The notes under the pieces: model-generated
What the model saw: the letters and a program-made list of their open reading frames with translations, nothing else
Told to the model about the DNA's origin: nothing
The model's database searches: none
In this document: one piece after another, positions 1 through 6,412 of the stretch
How the letters are laid out: each line of letters opens with the position of its first letter
Numbering within the stretch: the first letter of the stretch is position 1
Origin: Burkholderiales bacterium
GTDB lineage: Bacteria > Pseudomonadota > Gammaproteobacteria > Burkholderiales > JACMKV01
Direction of reading: 5' to 3'
Length of the DNA: 8,811 bases
Assembly (NCBI GenBank): GCA_014379915.1
Contig: JACMKV010000047.1
Location: 1 to 8,811 of the forward strand
Position numbers and translations under genes: made by a program

Positions 1-492
1 CTTGAAACGCGGCGCGATGTCGGCCCAGAAGCGGCGGGTTTCCTCATCGCGCTTGAAAGGGCTTTCGCCGTAATGCCAGTCGATGATGCAATAGAGGCCC
101 TTTGCCGTGCAGTAATCAACCGCCGGTTCCAGATAGTCTTTTACGTAGCCCTGAGGATCGGGCAGGTAGTAGCCCGGGAAAACCGGTAATCGCACGACTT
201 TGGCGTGCCAGCCGCGCGCCGGGTCGGTCACCAGATCGATCATGAACTCAGCGCCGGGCCGCTTCAGCACGACATCGTGCAGCTCGATCAGCGATACACC
301 GCGCAGCACGACGACGCGGCCGCCGGGATCCTTGAAATATTTGCCGTCGACGTGCAGCCGTGGGGCCGCAGCGGCCGCGGTTTTAGCAGGCGCCGATGCT
401 GAGCGCGCCGCCTGCGCGTCACGCTGCGCGCCAGCGGCAGGAGCGGCCAGAACAAAGGCAAACCATAACCCGGCCAGGTAAAGTCGTTTCAA
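1..492 (-). CDS. Exported glycoside hydrolase, GH5/cellulase-like, N-terminal part
   Basis: Only the first 164 residues are in the window; the gene runs off the left edge. The start is a TTG at 490-492, immediately after the TAA (493-495) of the upstream dehydrogenase and in the same frame, so no earlier start is possible. GGAAG at 500-504, 7 nt upstream, is a good ribosome binding site. Residues 1-22 form a signal peptide (MKRLYLAGLW..., probable cleavage AGA|Q). Residues 23-44 are an Ala-rich linker. The catalytic domain then begins with features typical of GH5 (clan GH-A) enzymes: LRGVS near 61-65, VVRLPV at 99-104 (strand 2) and IIDWHYG at 136-142, including the conserved strand-3 Trp-His. 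Both catalytic Glu residues would lie beyond the window. The product probably hydrolyses a beta-glucan outside the cell. Its place at the end of a T2SS gene run makes it a likely T2SS substrate; that is inference. Confidence 0.78.
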   Translation of the reverse strand, partial: MKRLYLAGLWFAFVLAAPAAGAQRDAQAARSASAPAKTAAAAAPRLHVDGKYFKDPGGRVVVLRGVSLIELHDVVLKRPGAEFMIDLVTDPARGWHAKVVRLPVFPGYYLPDPQGYVKDYLEPAVDYCTAKGLYCIIDWHYGESPFKRDEETRRFWADIAPRFK

Positions 493-2175
493 TTATCGGC
501 TTCCAGCAAAGCGTTGCGCAGAACGTTGTACAGTCCGGCTGGCGCGGCGAATCCCGAACAGCGCGAATACGGCAAACAATGCCAAGCTGGCCAGGCTGGC
601 GTCGCGCCCATCGTTTCGGCCGATCGCGCAGCCGCCTCCGCCGCCGCCCTCGGCAACATCGTCGCTCGCGATAGTCAACGTCGCGCTGCCCGGTTCGCCA
701 ATCGCCGCCCCATTCGTATGGCTCAGAATCAGCTGCACTGTCTCATCGGATTCTACCGTCGCGTCGTTGGTGACCGGCACGCTGAATGTTTTCGGCACCG
801 CATCACCAGGCGCGAAAGTCGCCGTTCCACTGACAGCGGTGTAATCGGAGCCGGCAACGGCGCTGCCATCCGCGCTTCGATAGTCGACCGATACCGCGCC
901 GGCCGCCGAACCGTTGCGTGTGACGGTGATCGTCGCGCTGCCGGCGCTTTCGGTCGCAGCGTAGGCGGCAGCGCTGAATTGCACGGTCGTCGGCTCGCTC
1001 ACCGTTGACCGTATCCTGAATACGCCGCCGGCCGCCAAGCCGTTGCCGCGGGCAAGGTAATACAGAGCGCCGTCCGGCCCGACTTGCAAGTCGACTGGAA
1101 ACGCGATGTCGGTCGCAAACAACAGCGCTGAGCCGGGATTGGCGGGATCGAGCCGGCGGATCCAGCCGCTGCAAAGATCGGCGAAAAAATATTGGCCTGC
1201 GAAGCTGGCCGGGAATTGCGCGACCGGCGGATTATAGAAAGTGCCGCCGGCAATCGCGCAGCCCTCGGTTGGCCCGTTGCCCGAGCCGTAGGCGAATAGC
1301 GGCGCCCGAAAGCGCGGGTCAGTTGTTGGCCCTTCGGTCTCGGGCCAGCCGTAATTCGCGCGCGCAACGCCGTCATTGACCTCCTCGAAACTGCTCTGGC
1401 CGACGTCGTTGATGAACATGCGGCCGCTGCCCGGCTGAAACGCGAACGTGAACGGATTTCGTAAACCTAGCGCCCAGATCGCGCGATTGGCGCCGACGGC
1501 CTCGTTGAAAAACGGATTGTCGGACGGGATCGTGCCATCGGCATTGATGCGCAAGAGTTTGCCGAGCCGGTTGGTCAACGTTTGCGCATTGGCCCCATTC
1601 GCGTTCTCGCCGGTTGCGATATACAGCTTGCCGTCGGCGCCGAAGTGAATCGCGCCGCCGTTGTGATTGGTCGCCGCGGACAAATCGTCGAGCTCGACCT
1701 GCACGGTTTCACTCCCCGGTGCCGCGACGTCGCCATTGGCAACAAAGCGACTGATGCGATTGTGCGCCGTGGCAGCGGGCGTCGACGGCGCCGTGTAATA
1801 GATATAAACAAAGTTGTTGCTGGCAAAATCCGGATCGAACGCGACGCCGAGAAGGCCGCGCTCACCGCTGGCATCGACGCTGACCGCGACGAAAGGCTGC
1901 GCCAGCAGTTGACCGCCTTTGATCACGCGAAGCTCGCCGCCTTGCGTCGTCACAAACAATCGGCCGTCGGGCGCGAACGCCATCGCCGTCGGACTCGACA
2001 GCCCGCCTGCAAGCTGCGTTTCCGCAAAGGCCGTCGGTAGAGTGGCCGCGCGCGAAGGCTGGCTGGCGAGCGCCAAACCCAGTGATAACGATAGGGATAA
2101 CACCAGCTCGACAAAGGCGCGCGTAGTAATGTTGCCTTCCGCCAAGGTTCCCCCTCGCGCTGGTTCCGTTCTCAT
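493..2175 (-). CDS. Secreted PQQ-type glucose/sorbosone dehydrogenase with Calx-beta domain and C-terminal sorting tail
   Basis: 560 residues. Residues 1-44 look like a signal peptide with a long n-region (hydrophobic core about 22-37, probable cleavage near SRA|A). Residues about 50-388 form a six-bladed propeller of the GSDH family (PF07995). Visible motifs include SPTAMAFAPDGRLFV, ERGLLGVAFDP, NHNGGAIHFGADGKLYIATG (His171 matches the catalytic-base region of soluble glucose dehydrogenase) and GLRNPF. Such enzymes oxidise sugars or other polyols with PQQ and Ca2+ in the periplasm or outside the cell. Residues about 393-506 form a Calx-beta domain (PF03160; YAATESAGSATITVTR, SDYTAVSGTATFAPGD, ESDETVQLIL). 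Residues 510-516 are GGGGGGC, followed by a hydrophobic helix at about 526-541 and Arg543-Arg544, the layout of a C-terminal sorting signal. The ATG at 2175 has GAGGA 6 nt upstream; a TTG at 2145 is an alternative. The gene starts 30 bp after gspN. The actual substrate cannot be read from the sequence. Confidence 0.88.
   Translation of the reverse strand: MRTEPARGGTLAEGNITTRAFVELVLSLSLSLGLALASQPSRAATLPTAFAETQLAGGLSSPTAMAFAPDGRLFVTTQGGELRVIKGGQLLAQPFVAVSVDASGERGLLGVAFDPDFASNNFVYIYYTAPSTPAATAHNRISRFVANGDVAAPGSETVQVELDDLSAATNHNGGAIHFGADGKLYIATGENANGANAQTLTNRLGKLLRINADGTIPSDNPFFNEAVGANRAIWALGLRNPFTFAFQPGSGRMFINDVGQSSFEEVNDGVARANYGWPETEGPTTDPRFRAPLFAYGSGNGPTEGCAIAGGTFYNPPVAQFPASFAGQYFFADLCSGWIRRLDPANPGSALLFATDIAFPVDLQVGPDGALYYLARGNGLAAGGVFRIRSTVSEPTTVQFSAAAYAATESAGSATITVTRNGSAAGAVSVDYRSADGSAVAGSDYTAVSGTATFAPGDAVPKTFSVPVTNDATVESDETVQLILSHTNGAAIGEPGSATLTIASDDVAEGGGGGGCAIGRNDGRDASLASLALFAVFALFGIRRASRTVQRSAQRFAGSR
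500..504 (-). promoter_or_regulatory. Ribosome binding site for the TTG-started hydrolase
   Basis: On the minus strand GGAAG is followed by 7 nt (CCGATAA) and then TTG. The site lies inside the last codons of the dehydrogenase gene. It supports TTG at 492 as a genuine start, with translation coupled to termination of the gene before it. Confidence 0.5.
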
Positions 2176-2181
2176 TGTGCA

Positions 2182-2186
2182 TCCTC
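2182..2186 (-). promoter_or_regulatory. Ribosome binding site of the dehydrogenase gene
   Basis: On the minus strand GAGGA is followed by 6 nt (TGCACA) and then ATG at 2175. This favours that ATG over the TTG ten codons downstream at 2145. Confidence 0.5.
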
Positions 2187-2195
2187 GCGCTGTCC

Positions 2196-2208
2196 TAACA
2201 GGCTGTTA
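2196..2208. repeat. 13-bp perfect palindrome at the gspN stop codon
   Basis: TAACAG-G-CTGTTA is a perfect 6-bp inverted repeat around one base. It contains the TAA stop of gspN (2206-2208, minus strand) and fills part of the 30-bp gap before the dehydrogenase start. The first 12 bases are identical to 7164-7175, the left end of the inverted-repeat element upstream of gspI. No T-run follows, so it is not a convincing terminator. Confidence 0.55.
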
Positions 2209-3054
2209 AGGCGTTGCCGAAAACGCAAGCCGAAATTCGCCGGGTGCTTGTTCCTTGCCGAGCAATTTCAGCAGGTCGCTCAACTCTTCTCGCTGCTGCG
2301 CCCGCTGCTCTGCATCGGCGCGCGCGGTGCCGGTGAAACTCGCGCCGCGCTGCGCGCTCCAGGCGCCGTTGCCTTCGACTTGCAACGCGCCCTGCAGCGT
2401 AGTCACGCGGACGTCGGCCTTGTCGCCGCTCGCGCTAATCGCAGCACGGTAATCGCCGAGTGGATTGACCTTACTGAGACTCGTCGATGCATTCAGCCAG
2501 CGCAGCTCGGCATCGCCCGTCGCCACCTTTTCATTGGCATTGAAGGAAAAATCGGCTGTCGCGAAACGGAATTGCCCACCGGGCTGCCACAGCCCTAACT
2601 GCGGCCATATGGCAAGCAACGTGTCGTTCGCCGGCAAAGCGGCCTCGACGTCCCGCAGCCGGGTTCGACCCCAGCCGTAGCTCAAGGTCGCTGTTGTCGG
2701 CGCCTTCGCATCAGCCATGCGGATATCGGCGGCGATCTCGCCCTTGACCAGCCGCCAGATGACGATGTCCCAATCGACCGCAGTTAACCGCCAGCTTTGC
2801 TGCGGCGGAAGCGTAATGATCAGCGCGTCAGCGCTGCCGCGCCAGAACGTGCCATCCGGTCGATGCAGGCGCACCGTGTTGTCGGTCCACCCGGCCAGCA
2901 TCCGCGCAGCTACGGCCGCCGGCAAGGTGGCAATCAGAAACACCAGGTAAATCAGGAGGCCGGCGAATACCGGCGACCAGCGAAACCAGCCGGCTCCAGG
3001 CATCGAACCGGGCGCCGAACCGAAGCGGCGCCGTTGCGGCAGCGCCGATGTCAT
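2206..3054 (-). CDS. gspN: Type II secretion system protein N (GspN)
   Basis: 282 residues, close to the usual GspN length of about 250. The open frame extends further upstream, but the start is best placed at ATG 3054, which overlaps the gspM stop (ATGA) and gives the expected topology. The protein has a short basic cytoplasmic N-terminus (RRRFGSAPG), one transmembrane helix at about 27-50 (PVFAGLLIYLVFLIATLPAA) and a periplasmic beta-rich domain. The GTFWRGSA segment near 68-75 is typical of the family. GspN is an accessory component found in only some T2SSs, associated with the inner-membrane platform (GspL/M/C), and its exact role is not settled. It is the last recognisable secretion gene of the run. 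Its stop codon lies inside a palindrome. Confidence 0.85.
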   Translation of the reverse strand: MTSALPQRRRFGSAPGSMPGAGWFRWSPVFAGLLIYLVFLIATLPAAVAARMLAGWTDNTVRLHRPDGTFWRGSADALIITLPPQQSWRLTAVDWDIVIWRLVKGEIAADIRMADAKAPTTATLSYGWGRTRLRDVEAALPANDTLLAIWPQLGLWQPGGQFRFATADFSFNANEKVATGDAELRWLNASTSLSKVNPLGDYRAAISASGDKADVRVTTLQGALQVEGNGAWSAQRGASFTGTARADAEQRAQQREELSDLLKLLGKEQAPGEFRLAFSATP

Positions 3055-3548
3055 TTCGGCTGGGCGCTGACGAAAACCGCGTTCACCTTGACCATGCCGG
3101 GTTCGGCCAGCGCCTCGACCTGGGCGGCTTCGACGCGGACGCGTTGCTCGCTTTGCAGCTTTGCCACCCAGCCCAGCCATTGATCGAAGGCGACCGCGGC
3201 GAGCTGAACGCGGCTGCGATGGTTGCCGTCGGCGGCCACGCGCGTGATTTTTTCGCGCAAGTTGCTGGCAGCGGCCGACTGCTCGATGGCGCTCTGCAAG
3301 CCTTGCGCCGATACCGGTGCGCGCGGTAACGCCTGCAGGCGTTCGATCTCGCCGGCATCCTGTTCGATCTGGCGCGCGCTGGCGATCAGTTGCGGGACGC
3401 GCGTCTGCAGCCGCTTGCGGTCCCGCGCCAGCGGCTCCCAGACGAATGCATACAGCAGCGCGATGATCAGCAACGCGGCGCCGCCGGCGATGATGGCGCG
3501 TTCGCGCGGCTCGCGCTGTCGCCAGAAAGCCGACAGGCGTTGCTTCAC
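3051..3548 (-). CDS. gspM: Type II secretion system protein M (GspM)
   Basis: 165 residues, the normal length for GspM. It starts with GTG at 3548, overlapping the gspL TGA as GTGA; GGAG at 3556-3559, 7 nt upstream, supports this start. Topology is a short charged cytoplasmic N-terminus, a transmembrane helix at about 18-37 (AIIAGGAALLIIALLYAFVW) followed by WEPL, then a periplasmic helix (about 40-75) probably forming a coiled coil and a small alpha/beta ferredoxin-like domain. GspM is a bitopic inner-membrane protein that pairs with GspL and stabilises the assembly platform that couples the cytoplasmic ATPase GspE to pseudopilus growth. Confidence 0.9.
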   Translation of the reverse strand: MKQRLSAFWRQREPRERAIIAGGAALLIIALLYAFVWEPLARDRKRLQTRVPQLIASARQIEQDAGEIERLQALPRAPVSAQGLQSAIEQSAAASNLREKITRVAADGNHRSRVQLAAVAFDQWLGWVAKLQSEQRVRVEAAQVEALAEPGMVKVNAVFVSAQPK

Positions 3549-4834
3549 GAACTCGCTCCGCTCGACAGCGTGAAGCGCGCTTCGACGCCGCCCGGCTTCG
3601 GATTGATCGCCTCGAGCTTGACGACAAGATCAGGCGCTTGCAGCGCGTTTTTCAGCTCTTCGGCGGATTCGGCATCGGGCAGCAGGATGTCGATCTTGAG
3701 TTCCCCGGCGTCGTAATTCAACGCGCTCAGTCGATGGTTGGCGGATGCTTCGATGAGCCGCGTCGCCCGCGCCAGCAGCGGCAGGAAATCATTGGGCTCG
3801 ACCTGTCCGGCGCCGCGGCGCAGCTCCTCCAGATTGCGGCGCATCTGCAGCGGCGCATCGACGACTACTCTGGCATCCGGAAAAGCGCCGCGGAAGCGCT
3901 GCTCGATGGTTGCCTGCAACGTGTTTCTTTGGCGATTCAGAGAAAACCAGTCGACACCGGCGCCCACGATCTGCACGGCCATGATCAGCCCGAGCAACAC
4001 CAGCGCCGGCCGCAAGCGCGGCAACCAGTCGCGTGCGGCGCTGCGCGGCGCGAAATCATCCTGCATCAAGTTGATGCCGTCATTCGGACCCAACCGATCG
4101 ATGCGCTCGAACCAGTCCCAGCGTTCGCCGGTGAGCACATCGATCCGCAGCGCATCGGCCCACTGCTGTATATCGGGCAGAACGGCGCCGCGCGCCGGCC
4201 GTACGATGAGTTGGGCGGGCGCAGCGTTTGCAGCGGTGGCGGCGCGCGCCTCCTGCAGCGCGAGCAGCAAACCGATCGGCGGCTCGCCATCCACCCCGCC
4301 GTCGAGGAAAACGCCGGAAGCGACGCCGCTGCGCAGGAAGCCTTCGCCGCCCTTCCCGCTATCCTTCCCGCCGCCCTTCCATATCACGATCCAACTTTCG
4401 GGCGTCAATACCGGTAGCAGCGTCTCGACCCACATCGCCTGCGGTTTCAATCGCGCGTTCCTGAATTGCGCGAGCACCGCAGCGAGCCACGCCTTGTCGA
4501 CGACGGCAACAGCGGTTTGACCGTCGGCCTGGCGCGGACCGGCGATGGCGTGGATTTTCTCGGGCTCGGTCATCACCCGGTCTTCGATGGCGAACGGCAG
4601 CAAGCGCCGCAGCTTCTGCCGGTTCCCGGTCGGCAATGTGATCTGGGTCAGCAAGACGCGGCTTGCCGGCGCCACCAGTTCGCAGCGGTCAGCGGCCGGC
4701 ATCTCCGTCAACGCGCTCTCGCCGGCTCGGCTGATCGCGCCGCGTGCATCGCGCAGCACCCACGGACACGCGACCGCTTCATCTTCGGCCGGCGATCCCA
4801 GGTGCTCGTTTACATAAACCTGCAGGTTCGACAA
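3545..4834 (-). CDS. gspL: Type II secretion system protein L (GspL)
   Basis: 429 residues. The start is TTG at 4834, one base after the gspK stop; GGAG at 4844-4847, 9 nt upstream, supports it, and the next in-frame Met is residue 45, too late. The cytoplasmic actin-like domain (1 to about 265) carries the GspL motifs LLPFAIEDRV (79-88) and NLMQDDFAPR (255-264). One transmembrane helix lies at about 275-297 (RPALVLLGLIMAVQIVGAGV), followed by a periplasmic coiled stretch and a ferredoxin-like domain (about 355-425). GspL recruits the ATPase GspE through its cytoplasmic domain and binds GspM across the membrane and periplasm. Unusual here is a Gly/Lys-rich loop at about 152-166, encoded by three 12-bp tandem units. 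Confidence 0.92.
   Translation of the reverse strand: MSNLQVYVNEHLGSPAEDEAVACPWVLRDARGAISRAGESALTEMPAADRCELVAPASRVLLTQITLPTGNRQKLRRLLPFAIEDRVMTEPEKIHAIAGPRQADGQTAVAVVDKAWLAAVLAQFRNARLKPQAMWVETLLPVLTPESWIVIWKGGGKDSGKGGEGFLRSGVASGVFLDGGVDGEPPIGLLLALQEARAATAANAAPAQLIVRPARGAVLPDIQQWADALRIDVLTGERWDWFERIDRLGPNDGINLMQDDFAPRSAARDWLPRLRPALVLLGLIMAVQIVGAGVDWFSLNRQRNTLQATIEQRFRGAFPDARVVVDAPLQMRRNLEELRRGAGQVEPNDFLPLLARATRLIEASANHRLSALNYDAGELKIDILLPDAESAEELKNALQAPDLVVKLEAINPKPGGVEARFTLSSGASS
3556..3559 (-). promoter_or_regulatory. Ribosome binding site deciding the GTG start of gspM
   Basis: On the minus strand GGAG is followed by 7 nt (CGAGTTC) and then GTG at 3548. It is embedded in the last codons of gspL, so gspM is probably translated in coupling with gspL. 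Confidence 0.5.
4345..4380 (-). repeat. Three 12-bp tandem units inside gspL
   Basis: Read on the minus strand, the stretch is GGAAGGGCGGCG, GGAAGGATAGCG, GGAAGGGCGGCG: two identical units flanking one that differs at three positions. Each unit is 12 bp, so copy-number change keeps the frame. It encodes a flexible Gly/Lys-rich loop (KGGGKDSGKGGE) in the cytoplasmic domain of GspL. Confidence 0.75.
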
Positions 4835-4835
4835 A

Positions 4836-5786
4836 TCAGGAATCTCCGTGCTTCTGCCAGATCACTCTGGTCTTGTTGCCGACACGCGCCAGCAGCGCGC
4901 GATTGATGATCTGGACGCGGCCGAAACTCATGAGCCCGGTCGCCAGAAAATATTGACTGCCGAGACCGAAGGTCTGATCCGACGCCGCGGCGCCGCGGGT
5001 CGGCAGGCGGTCGCGAAACTCGGCTTTGTCCTTATAGTACTTGCCTCCGGTCACGACCAGCGATTTGGCGGTATCGACGGTCAAGCCTTCGAATACTGCC
5101 GCCAGTACCTGAGGCGACGCAGTGTTCACGTTGAGCGGCGTCGGTGTCGGCAGCGCCGTAACAAATGGCTGCAGACGCGCAACGGCTTCGGCGTCGAATC
5201 CCTTGACCCGAATCAGCCCATTGCCGTCGAGCAGCGGCTGGTTGGCCGCGCGATACGGCGGCTGCATGCCGAGGTAATCGAGGTCTTCGGCGCCGCCGGA
5301 ACTCGTTACCTCGCTGTCGAGATCGATCCAGTCAACCACGGCGTTAGCCAGGTCGGGCTTCAGCTCGAGCGATACCAGCAGACGCTGGAATGCCGCGATG
5401 TCGACCTCGCTGGGCTTGTCGTTGCGGACCAGATTGTTCAGATTGAACAAGCCCTGCTGATCGGTCAACGCCAAGGCGATGCGCCCGCCCTCGACGGGCA
5501 GCGCCGGCACGACCGTCGCCCAGACTTCGCCGGGATGATCGATATCGCCGCTTTTCAGGTCCTCGGCGAGGATCATGCGCGTCCACTCCAGCGCCGCCTG
5601 GCTGACCGCGTTCGCCTGCGCCAGCGAGGTCAAATTCTCGACCTGGCGCGCCCACACCTGCTGCTGCCACATCATGAACGATGCGACGCTCGCCGCCAGC
5701 GCCGCGATCAGGATCGCCATGATGACGGCGATGCCGCGTTGCCGGCGCAGTGCGGTGCGAAGGTTGAGCGCGCCCATGCTGCTCAT
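4836..5786 (-). CDS. gspK: Type II secretion system minor pseudopilin GspK
   Basis: 316 residues, the usual GspK size. The open frame continues further upstream, but ATG at 5786 overlaps the gspJ stop (ATGA) and gives a normal leader. The prepilin peptidase site is RRQRG|IAVIM, cutting after Gly18. Position +5 of the mature protein is Met rather than Glu, the known GspK exception among pseudopilins, which fits its place at the pilus tip. The hydrophobic helix spans about 19-39. Family motifs follow: DQQGLFNLNNLV (109-120), DWIDLDSE (152-159), YRAANQPLLD (178-187) and the helix-hairpin-helix-like LNVNTASPQVL (218-228). GspK forms the tip complex with GspI and GspJ, and in model systems binds Ca2+ and primes pseudopilus assembly. 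Confidence 0.95.
   Translation of the reverse strand: MSSMGALNLRTALRRQRGIAVIMAILIAALAASVASFMMWQQQVWARQVENLTSLAQANAVSQAALEWTRMILAEDLKSGDIDHPGEVWATVVPALPVEGGRIALALTDQQGLFNLNNLVRNDKPSEVDIAAFQRLLVSLELKPDLANAVVDWIDLDSEVTSSGGAEDLDYLGMQPPYRAANQPLLDGNGLIRVKGFDAEAVARLQPFVTALPTPTPLNVNTASPQVLAAVFEGLTVDTAKSLVVTGGKYYKDKAEFRDRLPTRGAAASDQTFGLGSQYFLATGLMSFGRVQIINRALLARVGNKTRVIWQKHGDS
4844..4847 (-). promoter_or_regulatory. Ribosome binding site deciding the TTG start of gspL
   Basis: On the minus strand GGAG is followed by 9 nt and then TTG at 4834. It lies within the last codons of gspK, and the gspK TGA falls between it and the start. Confidence 0.45.
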
Positions 5787-6412
5787 GGCAACAAAAAAAT
5801 CCGAGTGAAGCGTTCGCCTGAAGCGAGGCCGACGATGATCTGCACGGCCGTCGGCATCGGATTGGCCTGCGCCGAAACTGGCCAACGCGGCTGCAGGGTC
5901 CCGGTTTGATCCAGATAGCGCAAATCGAATTCCTTCACGTCGCGCATCAGTTCGATCACCGCCGGCTTGCTGCGCGGCGCCTGATCGAGCACCGGCCACA
6001 GCAATTGTTCGATCGCGCCGTCGCGATAGCGGAAACCGACGCGCTGGATATCGGACATGGCGCCGGTCTGATCGCCCGCACCCATGCGGCTGAAATACAG
6101 ATGCGCGTCGTACACGCCGACCGGGTCGGCCTTGCCGACGAAAGCCGGAATGATGAGGTTGTTGGTGTCGCGGATCTGCCGGTTGACGGCTGCCGTCACG
6201 TCCTGCTCGAAGCGCGTGAACAGCAGCGCAATGTCGCGCCACTTGCGGTTTTCCGCGACCAGCCGTTCACGGCTGTCGAGCACGGCGCTCAAGCCGCGAA
6301 AAGCGATTCCCGACATCAGCGCGACGATAACCAGCGCGATCAGCACTTCCATCAGCGTAAAGCCGGCAGCGAGGCGCCGGCGCGGGTGACGGTTCGCAGA
6401 AGTGAAAATCAT
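5783..6412 (-). CDS. gspJ: Type II secretion system minor pseudopilin GspJ
   Basis: 209 residues, typical for GspJ. It starts with ATG at 6412, overlapping the gspI stop as ATGA. The class III leader is 17 residues long and basic (RHPRRRLAAG), with cleavage at G17|F18 and the conserved Glu at +5 (FTLME). The methylated N-terminal helix spans about 18-40. A soluble beta-rich domain follows, with FRGLSAVLDSRERL and the WRDIALLFTRFEQDVTAAV helix typical of the family. GspJ is part of the I-J-K tip complex of the pseudopilus. No clear ribosome binding site precedes the start, so translational coupling to gspI is likely. The last codons include a seven-T run, discussed in the findings. Confidence 0.92.
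   Translation of the reverse strand: MIFTSANRHPRRRLAAGFTLMEVLIALVIVALMSGIAFRGLSAVLDSRERLVAENRKWRDIALLFTRFEQDVTAAVNRQIRDTNNLIIPAFVGKADPVGVYDAHLYFSRMGAGDQTGAMSDIQRVGFRYRDGAIEQLLWPVLDQAPRSKPAVIELMRDVKEFDLRYLDQTGTLQPRWPVSAQANPMPTAVQIIVGLASGERFTRIFLLP
5792..5798 (-). other. Candidate -1 slippery heptamer T TTT TTG at the end of gspJ
   Basis: In the gspJ frame the last codons are ATT TTT TTG TTG CCA TGA, giving the classic X XXY YYZ pattern. A -1 slip enters the gspK frame, which is open from here through the gspK ATG at 5786, so a GspJ-GspK fusion would result. No strong downstream stimulatory structure was identified by eye. Confidence 0.25.

Noticed and set aside
3055..3627. Upstream extension of the gspN reading frame by 191 residues
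   Set aside because: It overlaps gspM entirely, is Arg-rich out-of-frame sequence, and the ATG at 3054 overlapping the gspM stop gives the expected GspN topology.
5787..6242. Upstream extension of the gspK reading frame by 152 residues
   Set aside because: It lies wholly within gspJ in another frame. ATG 5786 gives a normal prepilin leader.
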